Below are positions 7,708-21,168 of a DNA stretch of 64,000 nt, in pieces. Made by a program: the position numbers and the translations under genes. The notes under the pieces are model-generated. The model was given only the letters and a program-made list of their open reading frames with translations. It had not been told where the DNA came from and made no database searches. The DNA lies in NCBI RefSeq assembly GCF_932276165.1, contig NC_063993.1, positions 7,016,001 to 7,080,000 on the forward strand, written 5' to 3'. Source of the stretch: Plutella xylostella. Taxonomy: Eukaryota; Arthropoda; Insecta; Lepidoptera; Plutellidae. How positions within the stretch are numbered: the stretch's first letter is position 1; each line of letters opens with the position of its first letter.

Positions 7708-9737
7708 ATAACAATAAGCAAGGAAAAGTACTTTTTTTTGGTGCATTACCTAATCTGATCTTGATCTTGATGATTTCGTAAGGGAATGGACTCGTAAGCT
7801 ACCGGGTGCAATCAGTTTGTCACTTTTTATAAATATGGAAACCACATTATTGTATATATAAACAGTTTACAAATCTCAATCAATCAATACAGTCCATTTT
7901 ATACACTTTAACATTTTAATTTTTACAAAACCACCGGTTTAAAAATCATTACTCATTAAATTTCGGGCATCATTTAAACGATAAATCATGACGGCCACTG
8001 CATTACCGCGAAGGCAATGTTGCGTAACGCATTGGGCTTTGTTGCGTGGCGCGTGCACCCGCCACGTCACTTTCGCAACGTCATTCCGACGGAGTGACGC
8101 TGACATTCGTCACACGTGTCACACCGTGAAATGACGTCACGTGACTCGGCCTGCGGTCCGCTTGCAGGAGACGCACCCACTTGCGGTCCCTCACGTTATG
8201 TCACTATTGTGGCGGCGTGAATACGAATATTATGACGTCACAAATTATATAAACCTAATTAAACAGCGCCATTAAGCTTTGCCTGCGTGACAATGCAATA
8301 CAATATAACTTTACATCTCATTCGGGGAATAAAGGACAGGTCTGGGATTGTTACGTGGACAAAAGCTGTTTGTATGATTTTCTCGGTAATGGAGTGTAGT
8401 TTATTATAAAATTAATGATGACATACACAATAAGAACTAAGTATGTATAGTTACCTGTATATTTGGCCAACATGGCTTACACAGCATACGTACTGTACGT
8501 GTACATGCTTAATAAAATATTAAACACAAATCTAGTACCTACCTAACATTTAGCTTTCATCAACCGATCATTAAATGACAGGTAGGCGGATTATCAGAAC
8601 GCTAGCTTCTATTTACCGGTCGAATGGCTTGTTCCAAATCAGGACATGCTCCAGTTAGGTATTCATTAATGACAGACGACCGGACATACAACTGTGTTGT
8701 CAGTCTTGGCCCCATGTGAATACTTAAATGACCATTTCCGGCCACGCGAGCCTCGCATTAGGAAATCTTTTACAAGCGACGACGTGACGATATGTTTATA
8801 GATATATGTGTGTAGTAAAGTTGTGTAGTGATATTTTATGACCCCGAGTAATGTGAAAATGTGTATTTAATTTATTTACATAGCCATCAAAGTCTTTATT
8901 ACCTACATGTAAATATAATTACCATTCAATTTAAAGGGACCGCAACTAATAACTACATCAAGCTGTTTCTTGTACCAAACATCTATTTGCCTGTGGATTT
9001 AATGTTTGTAAAACGACTTGACGAATTATATTAGGTATAAAAAATATTCATAAAAAGATACCTTATAGAAATTAGTCATTCGCACGTCGTGTGTCATTCT
9101 GGACATTTATTTTAAGAAAAAGTAATCGTTGGTTTCTTATCTATACCTACCTAAAAGTAATACTTGCTCCTACTGTAAATTAGTTTTAGCAATTTGTGTC
9201 TGTTAAGAAAGTGCATAATCGTGTATGGAATAGAGAACAAACTCGGAAAAAAACAGAGGGAGAAACGACCTTTCCAGTCGTAATTTTTTTACGACAATGA
9301 AGATGTCATAAAGATGGAAAATCTTTCTTACTCACAAAGTTATTGCGAGTGTCAGCGTAAATATTAAGAAGAATAATAACACTTTAAGTGCTTTATTTTT
9401 TGCACACTTTTACTCAGAATATTTCATATTTTTATTTAGCCCACAACCCAACACAGGCCTGCATATGAAATTTCCATCTATCGGACAGAAACTCATTATG
9501 TAAAAGGTCGAAAATCCAATTGAACGTAATAACAGTTTCGCTGACACTAAACACGAAAAAAGCTTTTCCCGTTTAACGGTGCGTAAATGTGTACTCCGTG
9601 TGGCTACGGCCTTAAACAGACATTATTAGGGGGGTGTCACACGGACGTAAAATTTTGTAGCGATTTTTCCTTAATACCGCTAAGCCATAGAGTATAGAGT
9701 GTACCCTGGATCACGTCGATAACATAACTTTGTAAGT
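7708..9737. other. Gene-less stretch
   Basis: No coding frame, RNA gene or recognisable mobile element apart from the CRE/E-box-rich patch at 8090-8253, which is listed separately. Composition is AT-rich outside that patch. Confidence 0.5.
8090..8253. promoter_or_regulatory. Candidate regulatory patch rich in CRE and E-box motifs
   Basis: Perfect CRE octamers TGACGTCA lie at 8132-8139 and 8233-8240. The first overlaps an E-box CACGTG, and another ACACGTGT lies about 20 bp upstream. Many further GTCAC/GTGAC words occur in the 150 bp. TATATAAA at 8246-8253 lies just downstream of the second CRE. The layout resembles an upstream promoter, but no gene model follows on the plus strand, so this stays a motif-level suggestion. 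Confidence 0.3.
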
Positions 9738-11447
9738 GGGCCATTATTTTATTTTAGGGACCATTGTCGGTCCCCTACAAAGAAACATTTTTTAAAAATT
9801 AAATAATGAAATTCAGGAATATAGCTACCGTCTGTAGCAATTAAATAAGACACCGGTCACAGAAAATATAATGAATTTATGTAAAATACTTTATTTATTT
9901 ACAAATTACGGTAACTCTGTTGTTGTTTTTGGTAACGCAATTGTTTTTCATACAAAAATTGTCTGTCCCTCGGAGCGAGTCATATGAAACAAGCACAACG
10001 TGTGCAAAAAAATATAATGGAAACAATTTTTTTGAATATTATAACGAATATGTCATTATTTAAACTTTACTTTACGGTAATATTCATGATTTTATATGAA
10101 CATATTATGGGACAATTAATATTCCTGGCCGAGTCCCCAAGCCTAAGCAAAAATACACCTACACTAGGTTACCCTAGGAAATTCAATCATAAATAAACTT
10201 TTTTTCACTTTCTTACACCTAAGATCATTTGAATGGCTGTGTATTTGTATCGGAGTGCAGGAAGGAGAGCGGGACGGATAAAATGACCAAGTCTTTCGGA
10301 TGAGAGTCCTGGAGAGAAGCGCGTGTATTTATTGTGACGCCACTGAGTTACCGGCGACATACGGTGAGTTTTATAGATATTTATTATTTTATTTCATGCA
10401 ATATATGTAATAATTAGTAACAATTATTAGGGCATTTTGATATCCCATGTATGTGTATTCATTTAAGTACTAACTTCAAATAGGTTATTGTTTTACAACT
10501 GCGTTACCGCTACACTTCGTTACTTTTTCAGTAACGCAGTTGTAGCTATAGTAACTCAGGGGTTTTTCTTATAGTTTTCAGGTATCTGTTACTCAATTTA
10601 TGGTACAAATATAACATTTGAGCATATTATATTGTTACAGTATAACATTTCAGACTCAATGGCATAAACAGCGGCTGAAAAACAACGGCTTTATAGACAA
10701 AAAAAATGAGAAATATTTCTTAGTATTAAGTTGTTATATTTTCAGCGATTTTAATGTTTGATATTAAACAAAGAGTTCTGTTAATTTTAGTTTGATAGTT
10801 TTTTTCACATTATGATTAGTTTTAATTGAAGAAAGTATAAAGATTGTTATTGAGATACCACTGTGTTACCAATTAACCACAGCGTTATCTATTTGTCCCT
10901 CGTTTCCTGAGAGTATTCACAAACATTTTAGCTACTCTATATTAGAAAGAATGTTAAACTAAATATAATAATTATAATTCACCTTATTTTGAGCTATTTC
11001 TTAAACTTTGAGCAAAAAATTATGATTATTTTGTCCTTTTTTCGAAAAGTATTGCATTAAAACTTATTGATTGGTAACGCAGTGGGAAACTTTATTATAG
11101 AATGAATAACAAAACTGAGAATATTTTGTAATTTAAACTGTTAGATTAATGTTTTTTTTCTTACTTTTTATCTGGTATATGTTTACGAACCAAAATATAT
11201 GTTCCTAACAATAAAACATAATTTTGTATGAAAGTAACGCAGTAGTATTTTTTTCTCATCGTTCCTCGATTAAACGTCAATAACTTTAAGAAATAGCAAG
11301 AAAACATCGCTGCAAATGTATTTAATGAATAATATAAATGTTAATTAACATAAATAAATATTGAAAGGTTAATTAATAAGAAGTTTATTTTTGAAAAAAA
11401 TATCTGTAAAAGTATGTCCAATTGTACCCAAAATAAAATAATGGCCC
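9738..11447. mobile_element. Non-autonomous DNA transposon of 1.7 kb with motif-studded interior
   Basis: The ends are an inverted repeat of 18 bp, GGGCCATTATTTTATTTT at the left and its complement at 11430-11447, extending a few bases with one mismatch. AAGT flanks both ends (9734-9737 and 11448-11451), consistent with a 4-bp target duplication. No transposase frame is visible; the longest frame (9984-10196) has no recognisable motif. About ten copies of GGTAACGCAGT or a close variant lie inside in both orientations. Transposases of several superfamilies bind repeated subterminal motifs, so these may be binding sites. Superfamily not assigned. Confidence 0.7.
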
Positions 11448-11451
11448 AAGT

Positions 11452-13266
11452 ACAGGAGTGGGCGGCGTCGGTTTATTGAACTTTTGTGCCACACACATTA
11501 TCGTCTGTAAATCTGAGAATCTTTTTGAAGATACTTAAATAAGTTTGTGTCATATTTTGACTCTCTTTAGTTTCTTGCTTATTTACTGCGCTTAATCCTT
11601 TGTCTGAACATAGTAATGTTCGATAAACTTTTGTGAAAGAGCATCGTTTATTCTGTTTCAGTATTAATTTAACGAGTTCCAGTGAAAATTTACGAAATTT
11701 AATACTAATAGCGAGGTTCTTTTTGTTAGTAATTAGTCATATTATTTGTGAGGGACACAAAGGAAGTCCGCAGTAGATCGGTTGGCTTTAGGACAAGCGG
11801 GCTCAACAAAGGGCTTAAGGTTAGGGTGAGGAAAGCCGTGGGCGCGCGATACCATAAGGGCAGATCAGGTATCGCCTACTTCATAAAAACGATACCGATA
11901 CGGACGTGGATTTGTGGTTAACCGTGGAGATTATAAGAACTTGCTTTGTATTCTAGAAAAACTTAGGAATTATTATGTAAGGAAATTTGGTAAGATTTTC
12001 AGAGAAAATACTGAGCTGTTCCAAATTTGATTTGTGAAGTTTTGGTTGAAATGTTAAATAATTACATTATAAAATCGTGAGCATATTATTTATTTAATGT
12101 ACTACTAACTAAAGTTAGTAAAAATTCAATAATAATATGCTATTAGAATAATAGTAGGTATATTCGGTTGCCCACTTCTCTCGTGGCCCGATTCCAAGGC
12201 TTAGATGTCGCCGCCCTGAAAATTTGTTTCATTAAACAGACCAGCCAAAATTCCACTTTTATTTTACGCTCGCGAGAAAATTTTGTAACAGAATTCAGTT
12301 TAAAATCATTCACGGTGGCTAGTTGGCTACTCTCGAGTTCCCGTTTTTATTTTCATACAACGTTATAATCATCATATTATTATACTCGATCCTTTCTAAA
12401 TGCAATACACTACATTATCATTATATTTAAGATTTATAAGCAGTTTATTAATGCAAAACTTTACGTTTTTTGGCGTTCACCTATACACAGCACAAAACCG
12501 CAAGTCTCCAATACACCAAGGCTATCTAAATCAAGTTAGTCCATAAGAACTCTCTCACTTCACCCTCCAACACTAGAGGGCGTTAAATAAAAAGCAGGCC
12601 GAAGAACAAAGAGGTACGTGAGTCAAATTATTTATGTATCGCAGCGGTCGTTCTAATTACGAGGGACCTTTTGTTTCATCTCGGACGCCACTCTTTACCT
12701 TGCACACAATGTGTACCGCGCCCATAGAGGGGCTACGGAACTCCACTAGCATACACTTGTGAATAAAATGGCAATTTATGCCTCGCATCATAATAGGCCG
12801 ACGCTACGTGTATCGTGGTTCCGCGGTGCTTGTACTACATTTAAACACTGCAACAATAATATTATTATAATCATTAAAAAAATGAATTTTAAAATTACAA
12901 ATGGAAAGACGTTGAGTTCCAGTACCTTCTGCATGAAGCCATAACACTGGAGATAACAATAAGGCCATGTGGCCTGCAGAATCGGGCGCTTCGTTAGCGG
13001 CGCTGCGGCGGACGTAACTAATGTTCAACACATGTTTTCAACTTTCATTCAACACATGAAACGCTCTATACAGTTGAGTTTAGATTTTGTAGAATTTGGT
13101 TTTGATTCCAGGGAGTCTGAGTGCAGCCTGGTAGTGGCAGTTCCAGCTATGCTGTGCATATAGGATTGTATCTATTAATTCTCACACCAATACGATAAAG
13201 TTATGTTTTGTTGGCTTACAAGGATATTTTACTAAGGTTTTGTCTATTTATAGTGTTATGTGTTTT
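11452..13266. other. Gene-less stretch
   Basis: No supported gene. Short frames at 12168-12368 and 12759-12944 have no domain signature and AT-rich codon use like the surroundings. Confidence 0.5.
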
Positions 13267-13384
13267 AAAGTATTGAATCCTATTTAGTATTGATAAAAAA
13301 TGCCGATATAAATAACACTACCTTAAAACAATGAAAGTATTGAATCATATTTAGTTTTGATATAAAATACCGATACACATAACA
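13267..13384. repeat. Two-copy tandem duplication, period 67 bp
   Basis: AAAGTATTGAATC starts at 13267 and again at 13334. About 52 bp of each unit align with a handful of substitutions, ending in ATAACAC in both. No function is apparent. Confidence 0.75.
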
Positions 13385-14521
13385 CAAACTTTAACCTAAA
13401 TCTAAACCAAACTTAAAGGGAATAGCGATGACTTAAAATTTCAAGTGATCTGCGTTTCAATCTTTCATATACCAATAGCTATAAAATCACACCCTCAAAT
13501 GCATAATATATTTTGCTCTTTTTACAGAACGTGTTCGACACATATGCAGGCAGTGATTGTGTTAAAATATTCAAAAGAGAAAATCGTATTTTTTCGGTGA
13601 GGCGTATCGGAAAATCCAATTTGATCTATCAGTATTTTAAAACCTGTATTGTTTCGAAACAAGAGCTTCCATTTAGCGTGTCATCTGTTTTGTGGGCATA
13701 TTTTTGTCTCAACACCTTTCGGTTGATTTTTAACCTCCTGTTTGAGGTGCCCTGAAAGGTTTATACAAGCAATCAGAATAAGATACTAGAACATAAAAAG
13801 AAAAGTAAGTACAAATTAATGGATATAAATACAGTCTTCAATACAAAATGTACATTGCGGTTGGATCAAAAAATCGTTAAATGTATGATATTTATACAAA
13901 AATATCGAAATAATAATAACTGCAAGGCATCATTAAACATCCAAAAGTATTTAGGTAGTTGTAGAAACCATGGAAAAAAAGAAACAGAAGTTACTACGGA
14001 AATTCGTAGACTGGCCTACGCCGTAGCAACGTAGCACTGTAGCATCGTAGCAACGCGTTTTCTAAGCTCGCTTATTTTAAAGTTTGCACAGGTCTCATAA
14101 TCAGTATCATATCCAAAGCTTATAACTGGTATTTTAATATTTTCTATAACACTTCTCTTCTAATTAGGAAAAGTATTTATAACGAAAAGTATGAATCATT
14201 GATGTTCTGTTTTATTTTTCAAAAGTGTAAAGCTATATAAATTGTTATATCTAGAACATTCATATGTCAGTAGAAACAGAATTATATTACATTCTAATTC
14301 TCTATGTACATTGAACCCTAATATAACTGACATTATAAAATTATGTAGGAGCGCCAAATGACCTAACGGGCGTTAACGAGCGGCGTTATATTCAACGAGT
14401 CACCATCCTTGACGTGGAGTGACATAAAGTGATGTGACGTTACATTACAGCTGACCGCAGCGGGGACGCTTTCAGGATTTAGACCTTGTATTTTAACATT
14501 TCTGCGTGTGACTGTAGGCGT
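13385..14521. other. Gene-less stretch
   Basis: No supported gene. Around 14020-14060 there is a short degenerate tandem run of GTAGCA-type words (roughly four copies). Confidence 0.5.
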
Positions 14522-14588
14522 AAATTCTAATTTTATTGCTATCAAAATCTTAGTTTTTTTCGTTTTGATAGCAATAAAATTAGAATTT
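14522..14588. repeat. Perfect 26-bp inverted repeat (hairpin)
   Basis: The arm at 14522-14547 is exactly complementary to 14563-14588, with a 15-nt T-rich loop. The arms are AT-rich and contain TTTTATTGCTATCAAAA. It could be a miniature foldback element or, if transcribed, a small-RNA hairpin. No target duplication is obvious. Confidence 0.85.
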
Positions 14589-14740
14589 GAGCTTCGAGTG
14601 TTTCCGTAAATCTAATTTTCCACTGATAAAATGTATAGTTTGACAGCGCTAAAATTAAATTTTGCGCCTTCAGAATCGACATCATGGCTTGTTCGTTAAT
14701 TTCTGGTAAGAAGGGTATTTTTGAAAAGCTTTAAAAACAA

Positions 14741-15013
14741 TATACAGGGTGTTGCAAAAAGGGTATACTAAGCCGAAACCTACATGTGCAGCATGGTATA
14801 TCTAAGCCCGAAACTGAAATCAGAATTTCAAAATTCGCGTTTTTTTTAAATTATTTTCCATAGAAACTATGTTGGTCACGTAACTTTTTACTATGGAGCA
14901 TGACTTAATTTTTTCCCGAATTTTGAAATTCTGTTTTCAGTTTCGGGTTTAGATGTACCATGCTGCACATGTAGTTTTCGGCTTAGTATACCCTTTTTGC
15001 AACACCCTGTATA
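14741..15013. mobile_element. Foldback MITE with TACAGGGTGTTGC ends
   Basis: The ends TATACAGGGTGTTGC and GCAACACCCTGTATA are exact complements. Inverted similarity runs about 100 bp into each arm (through GGGTATACTAAGCCGAAA), and a second short inverted match TCCATAG/CTATGGA is near the centre. It has no coding capacity. TA at both borders suggests a Tc1/mariner-type TA target duplication. Confidence 0.85.
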
Positions 15014-18000
15014 TTCTGCCTATACATTTTCTAAGTCTTTCTATTTCTTTAAAAACATATTTCCTAAACCCCATGCGAATATTTGAGAGAGTTCACTCCT
15101 CGTCCTCGCGACGTGTCGAGTGATAGCGGCGGCATCAGCGAGAGTGATGCGTGCAGCGGCGGGGGGCGCGGGCGGGAGGGAGACAGCGTATCGATTGCCC
15201 CAGTTGAGAGGAGGCCGGAAGCAATGATAGAGCGGGATGCAACGATCATCCGAGCCCACCTTGCACTACGCAAATATTGTTCGAGACGATGTTTAATCTT
15301 ACTTTTCTTTTATTGGCTTATCGGCCAGTCTATGGCTAATGGAACCTCGGCCGCGCATCCTGTGTGCTCTATACTTCACTAGTTCACTTCATACACGTTC
15401 TAAACGATTGGAATTGCTTTTGTTTTTACCAAAATGTATTAAAGATATTGTTGGTACAGTTTGATGGAAGGAGCAGGAACGTAAACCGCAGCGTAATAGC
15501 CTCTCCAGATAAATTAGGCGAAAGTTTGAGGGCTCCATCAAAGTAAACAACTTCACAAAGTCGAGCGTGGCAGTGACATTCTGCTTATATCTATCTGAAC
15601 GAAGCCGTAATAGCTTCCTCAATCTCGATGTCAAAGTTCTCATAAGACGCTTCTTAACTAAGGCTGGGTAGATTAGCTGGCAGTGCGCTAGCTACGAAGT
15701 ATGAGACATAGTAACTCATAGTTCAAAGTTTGTAAGTACCAATTAAATACAACCATAAAATTTAGTTTTTAATCGTTTCATGTAAGTTTCTGTGGTTACT
15801 TGATTGCATTCAATTAGGAATCAATCAAATTTTGATTTTGTTCCTGTAGTATCATAATATATGTACATTATGTCCTTAACCTCACATGCACAACCTAAGA
15901 AACACTCCATAGCACAAAAAACATTGGTTACCTACACTCTTCCACCTTTTATCAACAACTTACACGAACTAATAACTCTAATAAGAATTGAAGCCATTAA
16001 AAAAGTTTCAGTACTTCCCCAGCTATCGCACTGCGACTAAGGCGTTAAGGAAGATAGTTCGGTGGGTCTTAAAACTTAGTCGGTTCAGGGCGAGCCGTGG
16101 CGGGCTCAATGCCGATAACTCACAATACGGTATTAGCATAATAATAATTGCTTATATCTCGAGTGGCGCGGTCGGACCACCTCGCTTATCGCAGCGCCCA
16201 GGGATTGGCGCCCAACGTGGGACTATTGGGGCTTTAATAAGCGCTGTTTATCATTTAGATTTTTTGTGCTATATTATGTTATACCTACATATTTTATCAT
16301 AATCATTAGATTGACTTTGTATATTTTTATTTGTTAAGCTTGATCATGAAGGCTTTTATATGTGTGTTGTAAGTAGGTAGGTATGTATTTAGAGATTAGT
16401 GGTAAAAGGTGCTGTAAAAATAAATGTTACATACCTACACAATGATTAACCTACAATTAACCTAGCTACAAATGGCACATTCGATTGTGTAGAAATTTTA
16501 GTAAGATCATTGAATCGTCCATGTAATATATTTTATGTAAAGTTGAAGTATGAACACAATGTTATTATCATCTATGTTGCTCTCTCGCTCAATACAAGAC
16601 CCATGTTCTTTGACACTCTTTTCAAACATTTGTTTAGGCCGACACTACGGATTTCCTTAACTGTATTGAAATCAGAGACGCGGGGTGCGGGGCGCGGGGG
16701 GCAGCGCCGAAACAAACACCGCGATAGTTGTCCGGAAATCAAAACTTATGTCCGGTCCGATACTTTGAACCGTACGGGCAACATCCCCTACCATCGTCCA
16801 TTTGCGATTCAAAGTCAGTTTTATTTTTATTTTAGTATTGCCAAGGTGCTTTTGTGGTTATATATCGGTTATTAAATAAAACTTTATAAACAAAGTAGGT
16901 ATGTTTAGTAAAACGTTGTCTGCTTTAATCATTTTAATAATTTAAGCTACCAATTCCATACTCGCGTTACATTACATCGTCCATAATCGGTCGGTGTCCG
17001 ACAGGCAACATAAAGTGAAGTTCACAAGACAGGACGCCTGGTCGCACCCATCACCAGTTATATCGATTTTACGATAAACCGCTCGGACTGTCAGCCGCGG
17101 CGACATCCAGCAAATGGCGATAGAATCTGAGCCGTTCACATCCAATGATAATAAAGTGTAAAAGAGTCGTCGTTTTAACGTCTGCTTTATGGGCACTTCC
17201 GGCGAGTCGTAAGGTTCAGGATGCGCAGATATATGGTGGTAGTTAAAACCCGCGCCAATCGCGTGTTCTTTGTCGCGCCCTCCACGTGACCCGTTCAACA
17301 CTCCCGGTGATAACCTGGCTACTGCGACGCCATGACACCTCTCCTTGTTGATGCAACTAAAAGATTACTTTCACGGCGTCAACTGCGAGACGATCTAAAT
17401 ATAGTCGTAGCCGTGCAAGTAAACAGATTAGTGTTATAAAACGAAGATTCGCAGTTAAAGCGGATCAGTCTATAAATAAACTTGAGAATCCAATTAAGAA
17501 ATGAGAGAAGAACGGATTTGTTTGAGCCTCACTTTATCAACGTACATGGCTATAAAGTGGGATCTTTCTTCGCAGTCTAGGCTCTTGTTTTAAATGCAAT
17601 ATCTTAATTGAAACAGATAATTAAACTTAAAGCGGCTTTCCTTTGTTTTAGTTATGGCATTGTAACTGTTTCTTTTTATTTGCACTTCTGTTTATTTTAT
17701 TTTTTTATTAAATTATGTATAACGGTAAGTAGATACGCAAACTTAGGTACAGTGTTGTGATTATCATATGGTACCCACAATCATCCACTCACATCATCAT
17801 ATGCGAAGCGTTTATATGCTGCACCACGTGGTGTTTGTCACTTGATGATGTTTATTATTATTTAAATAGGTATAAGTACTACGTATTATGTAAATCCAAA
17901 AAAAAAAATTTACGCAAATTATTCAAACTCATGTTCATTGAAAAATCTTTCTGTAATTTGTAGCGATTGCAAAAACAAAACGTATTTTCCGCTCGAAAAA

Positions 18001-20450
18001 GTATGATTAATTAAAAATGTGAGTGTAACCGATGCTACTGTTGTTCAAGGCTGCCCCCGAACCCTTCGTCTCGCTTCCCTTAAGACCGACATTTCCTGCG
18101 GCCATTAAATTTTTACGACTGAACTGGCGAATTGAATGCCGGAATTAGGTTAAAGAGTGGCTTGCCTCGCGTGACCCCCGCTCCATTCATTACTAATTTA
18201 CAACTGAAAAAACAAGAGAAATCATTTTTCTTCGCGGCATGAGTGACGGCGGCGGCATAGTGTGCCTTGCTTGACTAATGAACAATCCGCTAAATGCCCG
18301 GTCAACTTTACAAAACTTTGTTTCCAATTAAGTAGTTTGAAGCTACAAATTGGTGGAAATTAACTAGAAAAAATTCGAATTTACTTTTTAACAGTCACTG
18401 AATCTTATAATAGAACAGACCTAAATTAAATGAATTTGTAAATATTAGCTAACTCGTAAAATGTATAGTTGGATTAAGACGAAAATATTTGAAATGATTA
18501 GATTCCTCACTTGGACAACAATTGATTCTAAAGACGTAAAGTAGTTTGTAAAACTGAAAACAACTTATTTATGACTTCACTATTAAATTTAATCTAGATA
18601 AATTTTAAGTTGTGACTATCATCACAACGATAACCTTTAACCGATAACAGGCATGTTAGAAGGTTTCGTTACTGACAAGATTATAAATTATTAATTTAAA
18701 TATAGTTTTTCATTAAAATTGCAAAATGTATAGTCGGGTACATTTTGATTCCTGCGCATCATCATCTAGGGCTGCCAATTGCACAATAATTCAGTGACCT
18801 ATCTACGGCGGCCTTCAGTGCCTGAACTACGAAAGAGGTAGCCTCGTCCACGCGTGTAATTACCACTATTGTGCCGACTCCCACTTACTGACAAGCTTCA
18901 GGACAATTACCGGCGTGCAAGCGAGGCAGTGTGACCACTCCCGGCAACGAACATCTGCGGTCTATGGAGTTATAATTATTAATGCAAGTAAAATATTTTT
19001 TTTTCTTTAATAAAACATATAAAAAGTTTTAGGTTTACTGGTGGTAAACTTGTAGCATTAAGTCCACCTTTTGTACACCCTTGTACATATTTATAGGGAC
19101 CTAAATAATAAAAATTAAGGTACAAACAGTAATCATTACATTTCTTAGTTTTGTGTTCAATAAGAGAAAAATTATGTCATAACATAATTATTTTATCGAT
19201 TATTAACTACAGCCAACGATTGTTATGTTATACCTTACTTTAATGAACATTTCTTACCTTTTCTTTCTAAATGCCTGCATCAAAAATATCGCGAGCCCCA
19301 AGTTGCACTACTGCATCGAGGGTTTCTTTTAATGTGCAATTACCCAGTGGTTTTTCTTGATTGCTGTAAATGCTGTATGCTACAGCAGATTGCGCCTCTG
19401 ATTGCCGCTTCCGGCCGGAGGACACAAGCTATCGTGAAACACAAAGACTATACGAATAGCTAGGGTTGGTACGAGGTCGTTTGTGCCGTAGAAAAATTGT
19501 AACGTATTTTTTAATGTAATAGGTTTTATTAAGTTAAGTCTGGAGCAAAGAAACCTGACTTATCTCATAGTGTCAATATGATAAATGCATGGCAAATTGT
19601 TATTTGTCGGAATTAATGAATGGCCATAATCAAAAATAATATCCGTTAACACTTAGTAATAACATGTTCAAGTTACTTCGTATTTTACTCAGTTCAGCAT
19701 GAAAAAATATTCCGTTACAAACTGTAATTCACCTAATAAACAACCCCTCGAAATTATTCCACACTGACAGTACCTATACATTCTTCACAAAAATCTACAT
19801 AACATTGTTCATTAAAATTAAAATAAAGCAAAGTCATTTGTTTTATAATTAACGCGGGCTGTCAAATAACGCAGACTTGGAAGATTGTCAAACACGGTTA
19901 CTCTTGCCGGGACGGGCCTTACGTAACCAGCAAAGGGTTAAGTCTCGCCCTAACATTTAAATTGAATTTTATAACACTCGGGAGACTTTGCCTACGGCCT
20001 CATATTTTATTCCGGCTTAAACGGGTTAGATGAGTTTTGATTTAGGGAATACGCCTTTAAATTAACTAGACGGTGTTAATAGAATTCTCTCCTATATTTC
20101 AATGTGCCCTGTTACATTATAAGCTAAAGCATACTGTGTTGTCAAACAATACACGTATCTTAATTGATACGTTATTATATTTGAGCCAAATAAAAGAAGG
20201 AACATACAATGATGGTGGTAAGACAAGTCATTCGTATGTATAAAGTGACAACACATGTGCGAGATAACAAGCAAGAAAATAAGGCAATCAGTTTGTATCA
20301 CACCCGCCGCGCATACGATAATATTCTTTTGCAGATATCTCATAAATCATACATCAATAAGAGAAATATGATATTCAGGTTGCCTCTTGTTTGATACTTA
20401 TTGTAATCAAAAGACATCCAAATAAAAAGATCAGTTTTTTTTGCTTTGAT
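15014..20450. other. Gene-less stretch
   Basis: No gene I can support. A GC-rich patch at 15083-15260 has an open frame of 99 codons (15083-15382) with one hydrophobic run, but no start context, homology or splice structure that I recognise. Other frames (15389-15643 minus, 16972-17301 minus, 16510-16875 plus) also show no domain signature. The stretch contains a LINE tail at 19037-19100. Confidence 0.45.
19037..19100 (+). mobile_element. LINE-type 3' tail fragment
   Basis: Contains a core of the form CTTGTAGCATTAAGTCCACC followed by TTTTGTAC, a 3' untranslated end I associate with lepidopteran non-LTR elements. The same core is found at 43573-43660 (minus) and 52757-52840 (plus). No coding part remains. 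Confidence 0.5.
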
Positions 20451-21168
20451 ACTAATAATAATAATAATAAGGCGGCAGGGCAGCTTGTGGCGAGCTGTTG
20501 GGCATTAGCGACCCCACCCACCCGATACCGGGGAGAACCCCTGTTCCTCATCTCTGGCTTGCCTTTATTGGTTGTCCAGAGTGAACACTGACGAGGAACA
20601 GGATCTCCCACCTCTTGCTTGCCTTCATTGGCTGGCTTGAGTGGTGTACCGCTAGAGCAGCAATGCTCGAGGAAGGATGTATTACCCAGTAAGGTGCTTG
20701 TAGGGATCTTGACCGATAACGCGATTGTCCTGAGAGCCGTGGAATACCTCTCCATCCTTAGCACCTCATGCCATGTTGCCCCCTTGTTGCTACGTCACTG
20801 TTATGTGCTAGCGACTGTTTTGGGGGGCCCATTTACGGTGTGTGCGAGTCACCCCCTGCCTTTTTATCCGTGTGTGAAACATATAGGTCAGGCGGGGGCC
20901 ATAGTCCTTCCATAGTCCCAGTTACCCAGTCCATTTAGCACCCCCTTCCATAACCCTGTATTAGTTTTGTCCATATCCTACAATAGTTCTGCACTAACCG
21001 GGGATTTTCCATGGGTTTACTCTATAGTTTACACAAGGAAAATCGTCGGTTGGTGTCACATTTCATATAGATTAATGTTGTCAAACGGGCCTCTACATGT
21101 TGGCTTCGGCCCCATGCACGCCTTCCAAATGCCCGGGACCCCATGGTCCCGTGATGGTAAAGACACAA
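20451..21168 (-). mobile_element. LINE 3' end remnant with a (TTA)n tail
   Basis: About 700 bp of moderately GC-rich sequence without a long frame. Read on the minus strand it ends in a (TTA)n microsatellite at about 20451-20470, the form of tail expected at the 3' end of a LINE. A second (TTA)n tail closes the intact LINE next door at about 21172-21187. Inside are two imperfect direct repeats containing CCAATAAAGGCAAGC or CCAATGAAGGCAAGC. I cannot name the family. Confidence 0.45.

Noticed and set aside
9984..10196. 70-codon frame inside the 1.7 kb transposon
   Set aside because: No transposase motif; composition reflects AT-rich sequence.
15083..15382. 99-codon frame with GC-rich codons and a hydrophobic run
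   Set aside because: No recognisable domain, competing frames on the other strand, and no convincing splice sites; CpG-rich DNA gives long frames by chance.
16972..17301. 109-codon minus-strand frame
   Set aside because: No domain or splice signals that I recognise; neighbouring sequence gives no gene context.
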